NCBI RefSeq assembly: GCF_000150955.2 | Contig: NC_011673.1 | Location: forward strand, 511,394-575,393 | Reading direction: 5' to 3' | DNA length: 64,000 bases | From: Phaeodactylum tricornutum CCAP 1055/1 | Lineage: Eukaryota > Bacillariophyta > Bacillariophyceae > Surirellales > Neidiaceae | Shown here: positions 10,066 to 19,576 of the stretch, in pieces | Layout of the letters: each line of letters starts with the position of its first letter | Position numbering within the stretch: position 1 is the first letter of the stretch | The notes under the pieces: generated by a model | Seen by the model: only the letters and a program-made list of their open reading frames with translations | Told to the model about the DNA's origin: nothing | The model's database searches: none | Translations under genes and position numbers: made by a program

Positions 10066-11724
10066 ATGTCCCGGAAAAACGGTTGTGTTTACGGTAGTAT
10101 TATGTTTGCGATCGATAAGGAACACTCCGGCATTGTGGACGAGGCTCCGTCAACGCACGAAGAAGTATCTTCGAAGGCGTCGAATGTTTCCGATAGTAGC
10201 CTTGAGGACTCCGAAGCCGAGCTTGCATCGTCGCATCATCGTAAAGACGGTAAACTGGGTGTCATTCCTTTGGCGATTCTGGTTTTTTACAGCGTGTCCG
10301 GCGGACCCTTCGGAGTCGAGGCCGCCGTCCGGAGCGGCGGTTACTTCTACACCCTCCTTGGCTTCTTAATCCTGCCGTGGTTTTGGTCGCTAGCCGAAGC
10401 CGCCATGACGGCCGAGCTTGGAACAGCCTTCCCGGAAGCCGCTGGAGGCGTAGCCTGGGTAGAGACCGCCTTTGGACCCGCCGCCGGTTGGATGGCAGGG
10501 TATTTAGGCTGGATGGCTGGAGCTACGGACAACGCAATCTATCCAGTTTTGTTTTTGGAATATCTGTTGCAAGTGTTGGGAGACGAACAGGACGCCGTCA
10601 ATCTGCACCCCTATTGGCGTTTCGCACTGTTGAGTACAACTTCCATTTTTCTGGCCTACATTAACTGGTTGGGCTTGCCGGTCGTCGGACAAATGTCACT
10701 TATAATTTGTGTCATTGCGATGAGTCCTTTTATCATTTTGTGTGTGGTCGGCGCCTTTTCCGTCGAACCCCATCGCTGGTGGCTCAGACCGACCAACGAG
10801 CCGGATGTCATAGGCGACGATTCAACCGCCGTTGGCGGCATTGCCTGGAGAGTCTTTCTTAATAATTTGTTTTGGAATTTGAATTCATTCGACGCCGCCG
10901 CCAGTTTTGCGGGCGACGTCCAAGATCCCGTGGAACGAGTGCTACCACGAGCCATGGGGTGGTCCGTTCTCCTAGTCGCGGCCGGCTACTTTCTTCCGCT
11001 ATTAGTCGCCACGGGAGCATTGGACGATGCTGTCTTCACCTACCGTGACTGGACGGACGGATTCTTTGCCAAAGTTGCAAGCGAGGTGGTTGGACCTTGG
11101 TTGGGAGCATGGACAGTTTTTGCGGCGGGTGTCAGCAACATTGCGCTTTTTCAAGCAGAACTGAGCGCTGATGCCTTCCAATTGGCGGGCATGGCGGAAC
11201 GCGGTCATGTTCCCTCCTGTTTTGCTACAAGATCCCGTCATAACACCCCCACCTACGGAATCATGCTTGGGACGCTAGTGATTGTAATTCTCAGCGTGGC
11301 CAAGCTCGATACCTTGATTGAAATGCTGAATTTCAATTACGCTTTGGCGCTTTTGTTGGAGTATGCAGCCTTTGTGTCACTTCGGTTGAATTTCCCTGAC
11401 TTGAATCGTCCTTTCCGCGTTCCTTTGAACAATACCATCTGCCTCGTTTTTCTATGTCCGACGGTATGCTTGATTTTTGTCGTTCTAAGTTTGGCCAACC
11501 GGGAAACCTATCTCTTCAGCTTCGTAGCCAACCTAGTCGGTATTGTGATCTACGTTCTTCGGAAAAACCAGTATTGCACTACAAAGGCGGGCCATTCCAA
11601 TGGACGAAATGCAGCTCAGTACTCAGCTATCCAAGGAGAGACCGAGCTGACCGAAACGCACGATCATCTAAATGGACAAGGGTTCAAACTGAGCGACGCC
11701 ATGAACGATAGTACGACCTTATAG
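10066..11724 (+). CDS. APC-superfamily amino acid/polyamine transporter
   Basis: 552-residue polytopic membrane protein of the amino acid-polyamine-organocation superfamily, closest in look to plant-type polyamine uptake (PUT/RMV1-like) transporters. The first membrane segment carries the broken-helix motif FYSVSGGPFGVEAAV, where the glycine-rich unwound part binds substrate amines. Further features are LPWFWSLAEAAMTAELGTAF, WMAGYLGWMAGATDNAIYP and NLFWNLNSFDAAASFAGDV, all typical of the PUT branch. About 12 hydrophobic segments are visible. The roughly 60-residue N-terminus is acidic and Ser-rich and the tail is hydrophilic, both probably cytosolic. An alternative ATG lies at 10102. Substrate choice between polyamines and amino acids is inference. 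Confidence 0.85.
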   Translation: MSRKNGCVYGSIMFAIDKEHSGIVDEAPSTHEEVSSKASNVSDSSLEDSEAELASSHHRKDGKLGVIPLAILVFYSVSGGPFGVEAAVRSGGYFYTLLGFLILPWFWSLAEAAMTAELGTAFPEAAGGVAWVETAFGPAAGWMAGYLGWMAGATDNAIYPVLFLEYLLQVLGDEQDAVNLHPYWRFALLSTTSIFLAYINWLGLPVVGQMSLIICVIAMSPFIILCVVGAFSVEPHRWWLRPTNEPDVIGDDSTAVGGIAWRVFLNNLFWNLNSFDAAASFAGDVQDPVERVLPRAMGWSVLLVAAGYFLPLLVATGALDDAVFTYRDWTDGFFAKVASEVVGPWLGAWTVFAAGVSNIALFQAELSADAFQLAGMAERGHVPSCFATRSRHNTPTYGIMLGTLVIVILSVAKLDTLIEMLNFNYALALLLEYAAFVSLRLNFPDLNRPFRVPLNNTICLVFLCPTVCLIFVVLSLANRETYLFSFVANLVGIVIYVLRKNQYCTTKAGHSNGRNAAQYSAIQGETELTETHDHLNGQGFKLSDAMNDSTTL

Positions 11725-12254
11725 ACCCTGTTTATAATTTTGCAGGAGAAATCCATGTACCATTAGTAAAGCTTGACCATTTTATATTCGGCCATGCTTG
11801 TCGTCTGCCATCTAGTTGACTGTGAGTTGATACCTACGAACCTGTGATGCGGGGTAACCTCACTCTCTAGATTGTGTTGTACAGAGTAACCAAGCTTTAA
11901 AGCGGCGGTAGCATCAAAGTGCACCAGACAAATGTGTTCTTTGCAGAAACTATCATTTCCTTCTCAAAGATTGTTCTACCATTCTCATATTAGTCCAAAG
12001 AATTGCCGATGTGGTGGTATAGCGCGGCTCTTGTCAGGTTTCATAAACCCTTCCCCTACAAACTATTAACGTGCAGTGTCGTCTGTCACTGTCAGTCAGA
12101 GTCTAGAACAACAAGCGAGCGACAACCCCGCTGATTCACAACCAGTTTCGCCGCCCACCGACGGAGGACACGTGAGAACAAACTGTGATTTGGGATTTTA
12201 AGTAGCTGCAACGAAGCACGTAGTTGACGTATCTTCTCGCTCGCTTCCACTCAA
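11725..12254. promoter_or_regulatory. Intergenic region upstream of small unknown gene
   Basis: 530 bases without a credible open frame. An inverted TGACAGTG motif (CACTGTCA, 12087-12094) lies about 160 bases before the next start codon. Confidence 0.4.
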
Positions 12255-12641
12255 ATGACGAAAAAAGGAACAATTCATAAGATTCTGTTGGATTTGCGCA
12301 ACGACGCAGTTGCTGAAACGAAACCTGGCAAAGCAAAGCGAAGAACATCTGTCAAATCATGGGGCTTTACTGCAGCCACCGTAGACAGTACGCGGCGCGC
12401 TCTATCGAAGGCTGGAAAAGGTTTAAACGATGATGATACGCAATCTGGGTCCTTGGCTTACTTTGAGACTTCTCGAAAAATGTGTATGGAGGACATACAA
12501 AATCGCCAAAAAGAGCACCAAGCGACTCGACAGCGACTGCAAGAGCTACGTGCCACCTACTTGTTCGGTCTGAATCAAATTTCGACTTTGGAAGATTTAC
12601 GGGATGCTCCTGATGCTATTATGCCTGGAAACTTCCCATGA
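12255..12641 (+). CDS. Small basic/helical protein of unknown function
   Basis: 128-residue frame opening MTKKGTIHKILLDLRNDAVA, then a Lys/Arg-rich stretch (KPGKAKRRTSVKSW). Residues about 75-110 (RQKEHQATRQRLQELR) would form a charged helix, possibly a coiled coil. I recognise no family. The ATG has A at -3 (CAA ATG A), codon use looks like that of neighbours, and a TGACAGTG-type motif lies upstream, so it is probably a real gene. It is convergent with the DUF6824 gene. Confidence 0.55.
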   Translation: MTKKGTIHKILLDLRNDAVAETKPGKAKRRTSVKSWGFTAATVDSTRRALSKAGKGLNDDDTQSGSLAYFETSRKMCMEDIQNRQKEHQATRQRLQELRATYLFGLNQISTLEDLRDAPDAIMPGNFP

Positions 12642-12996
12642 GGTACTCAAGTCCCCCACACACTAGATGATAATGTTTAAATTGCCGTCCACATCGTTTG
12701 AACAATTTCTTTCGCAGATTGTCGGGGCTACACATCAAGGTATAATAGGTAGTATTTTGGTCTGCTTAAGAGAAGTAATCACTCTCGCCGGAAGAAAGCG
12801 AAAATTGCTTTCAGCTGCGTCTGTGGCCTCACTCCACCCGACTCAGTGCTTCGGTATGTGGAGGAAGCACACAGGTCCAGTCGATGCAGCAAACGAGACA
12901 GGTCGGACATATATCAATTTACAAAATTACTATGCAACTTCCATCTTTTTATACACACGTGTAACAATCACTATGTGGACCCCCGTATTTGCCTGC
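12642..12996. other. Convergent 3' region
   Basis: 355 bases between two convergent stop codons. A forward frame that starts here is the antisense shadow of the DUF6824 gene. Nothing else is seen. Confidence 0.4.
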
Positions 12997-14160
12997 TCAC
13001 GTCGCCACGATCCAACCACCGCCATTGTCACTTCCTTCATTGCTGTTGTTTTTGTCAATATAAGTATCGCTACTGTTGTGTTGCCCAACACTATCACTGC
13101 TGTTCTTTTGGTTTCCAGCGGCGCTAATGTCGTCCTCCTGCAGCTCAAACTCGTCCTCGTCACCCCGAGGTTTTTCCCGCAGGGCTTGCGAGGTTTTTTG
13201 TACCGCCCGGTGGGGTGGAATTTCAGTCCATGACGTGTGGGTGCTTTGCAGAAAGCGACCACCGGAATTCCTTATTGTTTGCACGATGCTTTGCGGGACG
13301 AGTATACGGTGCCGTTTCGGAACTTGCTTGTAAACGGCCTTGTTGTATTCAACCACTTTACGATACACCACATTTCCGGGGTGCTTGTTGATGAGCCCCC
13401 CGCGGCCACAAAGCACATCATGGTCGGTTGGAACCGCTACCGTTGCTGCCCCTCCGTTATTCGATGGTGTTGACACTGATGTCGCCACAGGCACCGTAGG
13501 CAGAGTGGAGGCCAGGTCTGGGAAGGGTGTGTGTGCGTTGTGGCTCTTACTGTCAGTGACGTTCGTGTTGTGCGTACCTCCGGATGTTTGTTGTAGCAGA
13601 CTGGCAGCAAAGAGAAGCTTCAAACCTCCTTCCTCTTCTTCCGTTTGTGGCTGCTGTTGCTGTGTGGGATTCAACACAGTTATTGCCGACGGTGATTTTG
13701 GTGGGGCTTCCCCGCTTGTCGTGTTGCTCGGTTCGACTGGTGCTGCCGTGTTCCCAGTAGTTGTTCCGACGCTTAATGGAGAGGGAATAACTGCCAAGGC
13801 AGAGGCTTGCTGTTCTACTGACACTACTGGCCCAGATTTCTGCCGTGTCTGTGACGCATCGGTTGCTTCGGGCTCGGACGGGGGCGACCTTCGTTTGCCT
13901 AACAGAGAAGTCGATGACTTGGAAGGTCCCTCTTCAAACCTCTTAGCTTCTGGAAGGTTATTGTTTATTACTATCGCTGCGTCGCTGTGACTGGCGTTGG
14001 GGGTGTTGTGGAGCAGATCCAAATTCCGATCATGGTGATGCCTCCAGGGCTCCACGGAAGAACCCACGGACAGGTCGTTCGTCCGAGGAGCCACGAAAGC
14101 CAAGTCCGCGGGACTTTCGTGGTGTTGTGCCGCGACGTTCTCTGTTACTTCATTAGCCAT
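12997..14160 (-). CDS. DUF6824-domain protein
   Basis: 387 residues. The C-terminal third has the DUF6824 domain, a family prominent in diatoms: TDHDVLCGRGGLINKHPGN, then VVEYNKAVYKQVPKRHR, IVQTIRNSGGRFL and VQKTSQALREK. The LCGRGG and GGRF phrases are the hallmarks. The preceding 200 residues are Ser/Thr/Pro/Gln-rich and look disordered, as in regulatory proteins. The function of DUF6824 is unknown to me; a nuclear or regulatory role is only a guess. The frame remains open upstream to 14655, but that extension looks like translated 5' leader, so I chose the ATG at 14158-14160. The gene is divergent from the SufE-BolA gene. Confidence 0.82.
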   Translation of the reverse strand: MANEVTENVAAQHHESPADLAFVAPRTNDLSVGSSVEPWRHHHDRNLDLLHNTPNASHSDAAIVINNNLPEAKRFEEGPSKSSTSLLGKRRSPPSEPEATDASQTRQKSGPVVSVEQQASALAVIPSPLSVGTTTGNTAAPVEPSNTTSGEAPPKSPSAITVLNPTQQQQPQTEEEEGGLKLLFAASLLQQTSGGTHNTNVTDSKSHNAHTPFPDLASTLPTVPVATSVSTPSNNGGAATVAVPTDHDVLCGRGGLINKHPGNVVYRKVVEYNKAVYKQVPKRHRILVPQSIVQTIRNSGGRFLQSTHTSWTEIPPHRAVQKTSQALREKPRGDEDEFELQEDDISAAGNQKNSSDSVGQHNSSDTYIDKNNSNEGSDNGGGWIVAT

Positions 14161-14864
14161 TGGGATTTTGGCTGTTAATAATGGACAGGTCCCGGAAGAG
14201 AGTACTACGAGTACTGGTCGATGGTCTGGTGGCAAAAAAAAGGACCTTGGAAGTGTTGTCGGTCCACGGCACTTGGGAAACGCGAGACGGAAGGATCCGA
14301 CCAGGTGCGGGGTCAACAACGATTGGTTCGTGAGGCGCTTCACCGGTCTCCTCAGTATGTGACTGTGAACGTGATGGCGGTATTTTCCCAGAATAAGTAG
14401 AGTTAGGAATTCGATCATCCAAGAGACCGAACAGCTCGGGAACCTTCGATCGTGATGGCGAATGTGATCCACCTGGAAAGCGTTTTCGGGAAGACACAGC
14501 ACACGATCCGGGTCGACGGCTGGACAGTCGCGCCGATGGTCTCTCGTCGCGCATCGCGCGGATCGCGCGATCGTACCTACCCGACGTTTTCGCAGAGAAG
14601 GTTTTGGAAATTTGACCATGCTCACGTCACCGTCACAATCCGTGTTTCTTGGCAAAAAGTCACATTGTTTCCAGTTCCAGTTGTTAAGATACGGACTGCC
14701 TGTGAGACCAGACTGACAGTGACTGACTCTATTTGTGGTCGACGGTGGCTACTACAGACGGCAAACGAATCACTCTCCCTTCTACACACTTGTTCCCATC
14801 ACACCTCCGTTTCCTATCCAGTTTATCCAAGCGCTGCGGCTTTTTCGCTAGACCAGTATAGAGT
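14161..14864. promoter_or_regulatory. Divergent intergenic region, DUF6824 / SufE-BolA
   Basis: 704 bases between divergent starts. A TGACAGTGACTGACTCT stretch (14714-14730) lies about 150 bases before the SufE-BolA start codon. The region is open in several frames without recognisable domains. Confidence 0.45.
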
Positions 14865-15818
14865 ATGAAGTTCTCCGTCGCGGTTGTTCTTTTTGCGTGG
14901 TTCGGGGCAGCTCCGTCGTCGACAGCCTTTGTGGCGCCTTTCACGACCCAACATGTTCCGGCATTCTCGGGAACGACCAGATGCATGGCCGATACGGACG
15001 TGGATACCTTAGGACTGACCCCGGAACTCGCCAAAGTGACCCAAGCGTTTGAATCTATCGGAGACGACAAACTTCGGTACAAACAACTCTTGTACATGGC
15101 CAATCAACTCGAACCCATTCCGGAAAGTTCCCAAATTCCGGAAAACAAGGTACCCGGCTGTCTATCGACCGTCTTTGTCGACGGCACGGCGAAATATTCC
15201 GACAACGGCCAAGACGTACTGATATACTTTCGGGGAGATTCCGACGGTCTCTTGACCAAGGGATTGGTGGCCTTGCTCGTCCGTGGTTTGTCGGGAAATA
15301 CCGCGGAATCCATTCAAAAGATCGATCCAGCTTTTATCCAAAAGGCGGGCATTGCCGCGTCGCTGACGCCCGGACGGAACAACGGTTTCCTCAACATGTT
15401 GGCCACCATGAAGAGGAAAGCAACGCAATTGGCCCAAGCCGGAGTTGATGACACCGACACTAACGGTCCCACTGCAGACGAAAACGAAAACGACGAAAGC
15501 AGCACCCCTACTCCAGACGCGGTGTCCAGCACGGGTAGACCCATGTACGATGGTATCATCAACGCCTTGCAAAAACTCCAGCCCGGAGAGCTGCGGCTAG
15601 TCGACAATTCGCAGCAACATGCCGGTCACGCCGGAGCCAAGGGCTTGGACGGTGACGAAACCCATTTTGACCTGTACATTACTTCGGATGCCTTTGACGG
15701 TCTTTCGTTGGTCAAACGCCATAAACTCGTTTACATGATGCTTGGCGAAATCATGCCTAAAATACACGCCTTGCAAATAAAGGCACTCACTCTGGCTGAG
15801 GCCGACGCGAAGAAGTAA
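14865..15818 (+). CDS. SUFE1: Plastid SufE-BolA fusion, Fe-S cluster assembly
   Basis: 317-residue fusion. Residues 1-21 form a signal peptide ending STA, then Phe22 (STAFVAPF): the Ala-Phe junction of a diatom plastid bipartite leader. SufE domain at about 50-190: LRYKQLLYMANQLEPIP, then VPGCLS with Cys99 as the persulfide-accepting cysteine, then the DGLLTKGLVALLVRGLSG helix and NGFLNMLATMKRKA. BolA domain at about 225-310: LRLVDNSQQHAGHAG, THFDLYITSDAFDG, KRHKLVYMMLGEIMPKIHAL. SufE takes sulfane sulfur from the cysteine desulfurase SufS for the plastid SUF pathway; BolA modules work with monothiol glutaredoxins. Plant SUFE1 has the same two-domain order. An acidic linker joins the halves. 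Both key sites are intact. Confidence 0.93.
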   Translation: MKFSVAVVLFAWFGAAPSSTAFVAPFTTQHVPAFSGTTRCMADTDVDTLGLTPELAKVTQAFESIGDDKLRYKQLLYMANQLEPIPESSQIPENKVPGCLSTVFVDGTAKYSDNGQDVLIYFRGDSDGLLTKGLVALLVRGLSGNTAESIQKIDPAFIQKAGIAASLTPGRNNGFLNMLATMKRKATQLAQAGVDDTDTNGPTADENENDESSTPTPDAVSSTGRPMYDGIINALQKLQPGELRLVDNSQQHAGHAGAKGLDGDETHFDLYITSDAFDGLSLVKRHKLVYMMLGEIMPKIHALQIKALTLAEADAKK

Positions 15819-16106
15819 GGTCCAGAATCTGTTTTTACTGTCACAGCATACGTTTTGTACGTAAGTCTATACGTAGCGTTCGTCTTAATGAAAATCGAGC
15901 AACGTTATCAATAAATCTACGCTACTGATACTGCAACGGCGGGGCGAGAGATTGATAGACTTATTATACGGTTATCAACCTCGTAGAATCAACAGCTGTT
16001 AGCAACCGCATATGCTCTCACAGTCAATAGAGACAATTTGGATCTTTCCGGAAGCAACCTTAATCTTGTGCAAAATGACTACAGAGGATGTTTGCTACGT
16101 CGACTT

Positions 16107-17393
16107 TTATTTTGATGCGCGGGCTGACAGCGTAGTCATTGATACAATCCACTGCGTGACACCAATAGAAACGAGGGACGCAGCTGTGACGGCAGACCAC
16201 CACAACTGATCCTGATGGAGGTAGTCTTGCTGTAGTTTTAGGGTTTCTGCCGTCTTAGCTTCTGCCCTCGTAGAGGCCGGATAAAAGGTTCCACCAAATC
16301 TCCAACGGTGCCAAGTATCCCACGGATTGTATTTATCGTGGTTTCCGACTGATCGTGCATCACGTGGTCCCACGCACGGCGCAAGTGTTTCAACATTTAG
16401 CCACAACCACTCCACCTGAAAAGCATTGCGCTCATTCTCTAATCGATTCCACTCCGACAAAAGTGGGCCTTGTGAACACAAACGCTGCGCAAAGCTTACG
16501 AGATTGTCGTGTTCGCGTATCGCGTCACGCAACGGAACAAAACCGGAAGCATCCATCAAATGCCCGCCGATTTCGTAGTCCAAAGAAGACGGCTTCGTGG
16601 TGCCGAAAAGGTAGTCCTTGTCGGCTAGCTGTACCGACAATCGTTTGTAAATGCCCGACGCAATGCCTGTCGCTTTTTGGGCGGAATCCACCGTATTGCT
16701 AGTAGGTATATGCCTTCGAAGGTAACGACCTCGATGATGCTCGGCGGTCACATTCCACTCTGCAAGGATCCGCCGCAGCCAAGATGGTTGGGTTTCGCCG
16801 CACGAGGCTTTCATTGATTGATCACGGTAAATTTTGCTCCACTCTTGCCCAGGACCGTACCGTAACAGGTCCAAGCAAACGTGTAGGGATTCGACTTGGT
16901 TCCGCCACAGTTCCAGTTGGTGAGTTCCTGCTGGCGTACTTAGTTCCTCGTCTACATTCCAATCATGATGCTTCCGCAGATAATCAAAAATTCCTTGCTG
17001 GGAATGTCCTAGAAGTATTGGTCTCTCGGGTTCCGTCAAATCATTCCAAGCCGGCAATGGTCCAGTCGATTCAGAAAAGGCATGTGGCACATTTACGACA
17101 ACAAAATCGACTTTGGCATCTCGTAAAGCCCACTGGATATCCCAAGCGACGTGGTACTGAAAAAGCGTGATAGGTGCCTGTGGATACGGTTGCTGTAAGA
17201 CAAGACCGAGCTGATTTTGCTCCATCGCAAACCACGATGGTAGCTCTTTTCCCTCCTCGTCTTCATCACGGCCCCAACTTTCGGTAAATCCAGGAGTCCG
17301 GGAAGCCAAGGTGGCTGGGTAAGTTCGGTGGTTGTCACCGTTGTACCACCACGATGATAACCGATATGTCGCATCATCCAAAATTGTTGTCAT
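16107..17393 (-). CDS. Metaxin-like / GST-fold protein with C-terminal membrane anchor
   Basis: 428 residues. An N-terminal thioredoxin-like part (ITLFQYHVAWDIQWALRDAK ... RPILLGHSQQGIFDYL) is followed by an all-helical GST C-terminal domain including KDYLFGTTKPSSLDYEIGGHL, which is the metaxin-type phrase (FG..PTSLD...GHL). Near the end lies a hydrophobic segment (WWSAVTAASLVSIGVTQWIV) that could be a tail anchor. This arrangement matches metaxin-1/Sam37 proteins of the mitochondrial outer membrane sorting and assembly machinery. The identification is by pattern only and the protein is longer than animal metaxins; a soluble GST relative is the alternative. The upstream frame begins with GTG; the first ATG is at 17391-17393. 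Confidence 0.55.
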   Translation of the reverse strand: MTTILDDATYRLSSWWYNGDNHRTYPATLASRTPGFTESWGRDEDEEGKELPSWFAMEQNQLGLVLQQPYPQAPITLFQYHVAWDIQWALRDAKVDFVVVNVPHAFSESTGPLPAWNDLTEPERPILLGHSQQGIFDYLRKHHDWNVDEELSTPAGTHQLELWRNQVESLHVCLDLLRYGPGQEWSKIYRDQSMKASCGETQPSWLRRILAEWNVTAEHHRGRYLRRHIPTSNTVDSAQKATGIASGIYKRLSVQLADKDYLFGTTKPSSLDYEIGGHLMDASGFVPLRDAIREHDNLVSFAQRLCSQGPLLSEWNRLENERNAFQVEWLWLNVETLAPCVGPRDARSVGNHDKYNPWDTWHRWRFGGTFYPASTRAEAKTAETLKLQQDYLHQDQLWWSAVTAASLVSIGVTQWIVSMTTLSARASK

Positions 17394-17966
17394 CTCCTTA
17401 TGTCGGTATCTCTGTAGCACGAGTGTTAGTGACGAACGGTATGTTTTCGGCGCGTTCAGTGTTCACAGCCAGTGGCCCTCGACAATGAAAAAAAAAACAA
17501 GAAATTGCCGAGACAACAAATTCGTTGTCATCGCTTGAGTCGGTGGAAAGGGATGAAACACGGCAGCCCAACAGTTGCTTACACCTTATACCCTTCAAAT
17601 CAACAAAGAGACTTCATCTGGAATCTCTAATTTACTACATGTGAGCGATAAGGAGATATTACGATTCCTTCAAAGATCGACCGCCACATTCACTCACTCT
17701 CTAATATACTAGAATATCCGAAGGCATGGAACATCAGCAAACTCTGTGTAAAACTCGAAAAAGCTATCGAGGCATTGCTAAAATTCCTGTTATGCATTCT
17801 GAATATAGGTTTAAATAACCCGCTTTCCAATCAAAAACAACATGCTACCGTACCACACAGGAGATAACAAGGCAAGCAAAACGTCAACGAAATGGCTTGA
17901 CGCAGTGTTTCTGCTGGAAGCTGTGCAATACCATTTTGTTCATTTGGCTCACAAAGCACAGCAAAT
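17394..17966. other. Gene-free stretch, metaxin-like 5' side to dioxygenase 3' side
   Basis: 573 bases holding the metaxin-like promoter and the 3' end of the dioxygenase gene. An A-rich run lies near 17489-17500. No open frame with recognisable content. Confidence 0.4.
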
Positions 17967-19004
17967 CTACAATTCTTCCTTGTCAGCGTTTTCCGACAGA
18001 TTTAATCGACACTGCGTGCGGTACAACTCCCGCTTCACGGTTCCATCATTGTTGTATGGCATGGCATGGTGCAAAGTTTGTGTGTTGTCCCACACAATCA
18101 CGTCACCAACGTCCCACGCGTGAAAGTATGTAAAGGCCGGAGACGTGGCGTGAGCTAAGAGCATTTCCAACAACGCCTTACCAGCTTCGGCGCTTTCCAA
18201 TCCCTGGACCTTCATGTGCGGTGACCCCACATACAAGAGCGGCCCGCCGTCGAGAAGGTGAGATTGCAGAATGGCGTGTGAAGCGTCAGGGAATTGCGCC
18301 AGGTCTTCTTCGCTGCCTTTGGCGAAATCGGCAATATCGCGTACGGATACTTGGATAGATGCCCGTGAAGCGCGTTCCAGGAGTGGTTGGGATAGAGTCG
18401 CACGCGCGCCCCTTAAATCGGCAAAGCCCGTTTCGCCCCCTTTTGGCGGGGTGGCCTGAGCATGCAGAATACTCAGTACGTTATGCTTAGGCGGTACCCA
18501 GAATTGTCCATCCTGATGCCAGTACGCACCGAGTTTAGCGGATGGCCCTTTCCAGGTACCGTCGGCCCAGAAGTTTGTAATTCGTTGAATTGCGGGATGA
18601 AACGGTTCCGGATCTTTGCCTTCGAAAGAGCTGGGAAGCACGATAACTTCCCCGAGCTTACTTGTGAATTCCACTTGCTCGGCACGACTTAGATTCTGGC
18701 CTTTGATAACAATCATACCATGCGCTCTGACAGCGTCAAGAATTTTGCTCGCTCCGTCGGAGTCCAGCTCGGTTAGATCGTCGACGACGTCAACAATAGC
18801 TCCTAGCCGCTCAGCACCCCCGCACCGCAAACATTCCTCCCACCCTCGTCTATGCATTTCGTACGGCACACTTGTGGGGGAAGCTCCGTACCATGGAGCC
18901 GTCAAGTTGGCAGTAGTCTCATCCGTCGATGAGATGACAGTAATCCCTAGCGACATGGCAAGAGCAAGGATTGCTCTCCTGCTCCATCGGAGGAAAATGT
19001 TCAT
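17967..19004 (-). CDS. TauD/TfdA-type 2-oxoglutarate Fe(II) dioxygenase
   Basis: 345-residue predicted non-haem iron oxygenase that couples 2-oxoglutarate decarboxylation to hydroxylation of an unknown substrate. The iron ligands appear as YWHQDGQF (His163, Asp165) and QTLHHAMPY (His312 or His313), with the basic residues of KRELYRTQ placed to bind the 2-oxoglutarate carboxylate. ATPPKGGETGFADLRGA matches the family's GGET segment. An N-terminal hydrophobic stretch after MNIFLRWSRR could be a signal peptide or anchor, suggesting entry to the secretory system or an organelle. Its start codon lies only 165 bases from the retroelement insertion, so its promoter has been split from the GH18 gene it once faced. 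Confidence 0.88.
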   Translation of the reverse strand: MNIFLRWSRRAILALAMSLGITVISSTDETTANLTAPWYGASPTSVPYEMHRRGWEECLRCGGAERLGAIVDVVDDLTELDSDGASKILDAVRAHGMIVIKGQNLSRAEQVEFTSKLGEVIVLPSSFEGKDPEPFHPAIQRITNFWADGTWKGPSAKLGAYWHQDGQFWVPPKHNVLSILHAQATPPKGGETGFADLRGARATLSQPLLERASRASIQVSVRDIADFAKGSEEDLAQFPDASHAILQSHLLDGGPLLYVGSPHMKVQGLESAEAGKALLEMLLAHATSPAFTYFHAWDVGDVIVWDNTQTLHHAMPYNNDGTVKRELYRTQCRLNLSENADKEEL

Positions 19005-19164
19005 TCTTGCTTAGTTCCTTTGTTTTCCTCAGAGAAAAAGAATCTGGGCATAGCACTTCGTATCAGAAGTGCAACATTACAAAGCGCAGAAAACTTGTGC
19101 CAGAAAGTAGTGCCGTGTCCAAAGTTCTTCATGGTCGTACGGAAGGTAAACATATTGGAAAGTA

Positions 19165-19169
19165 GAACG
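19165..19169. repeat. Target-site duplication, left copy (GAACG)
   Basis: GAACG directly precedes the left LTR and recurs directly after the right LTR (26005-26009). A 5-bp duplication is the normal footprint of copia integrase and shows a single clean insertion. Confidence 0.93.
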
Positions 19170-19550
19170 TGTCGCAAGGAACAGACAAGAGTGCGGGACT
19201 CAGAATATATGTTTAGCATACTCGATGCAAGAGTACACAATATATTAGGAAAGGATACAAACTATGTAAGTATCCAGTGAGATTGAATATTTACAAGATC
19301 AGAACCGCAGGAATGAAGAGGTCTGGTCCCACGGGTTTGAGAGGTTCTTACCCAAAGGAGAATAGTCAAATAAAGTTCGTATAATCTCAGAAGTTAGTAA
19401 AGTAGTAAGCTTACAGCTCTAGATTGGTTGACTGATAGCGAGTGCAGTTGTGGACCCGAGATAGGCCACGACGAATCCGCGACCCGGTACGACCCACCGA
19501 AACAACACCGTGAACGAGAGAGTCTTGTGAGAAGTCGTCCGTTCACGACA
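19170..19550 (+). repeat. Left LTR (381 bp)
   Basis: Begins TGTCGCAAGG and ends TTCACGACA. Matches 25624-26004 over its whole length with about two differences. It would carry the element's promoter. Confidence 0.95.
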
Positions 19551-19551
19551 A

Positions 19552-19567
19552 GTTATGAGCCCAACGC
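19552..19567 (+). other. Primer-binding site matching a half initiator-Met tRNA
   Basis: GTTATGAGCCCAACGC, one base after the left LTR. Its complement GCGTTGGGCTCATAAC looks like the anticodon arm of initiator tRNA-Met (loop CTCATAA with the GGG stem), not a tRNA 3' end. Drosophila copia is known to prime from the same half-tRNA region. Confidence 0.75.
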
Positions 19568-19576
19568 ATCCGACTG

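Noticed and set aside
13340-13990. Forward frame of 216 codons over the DUF6824 gene
   Set aside because: Antisense of a low-complexity Ser/Pro/Thr region; hydrophobic look comes from the complement of those codons.
14161-14655. Upstream in-frame extension of the DUF6824 gene (about 165 codons)
   Set aside because: Looks like translated leader: no conserved content, while the chosen ATG gives the usual start of such proteins.
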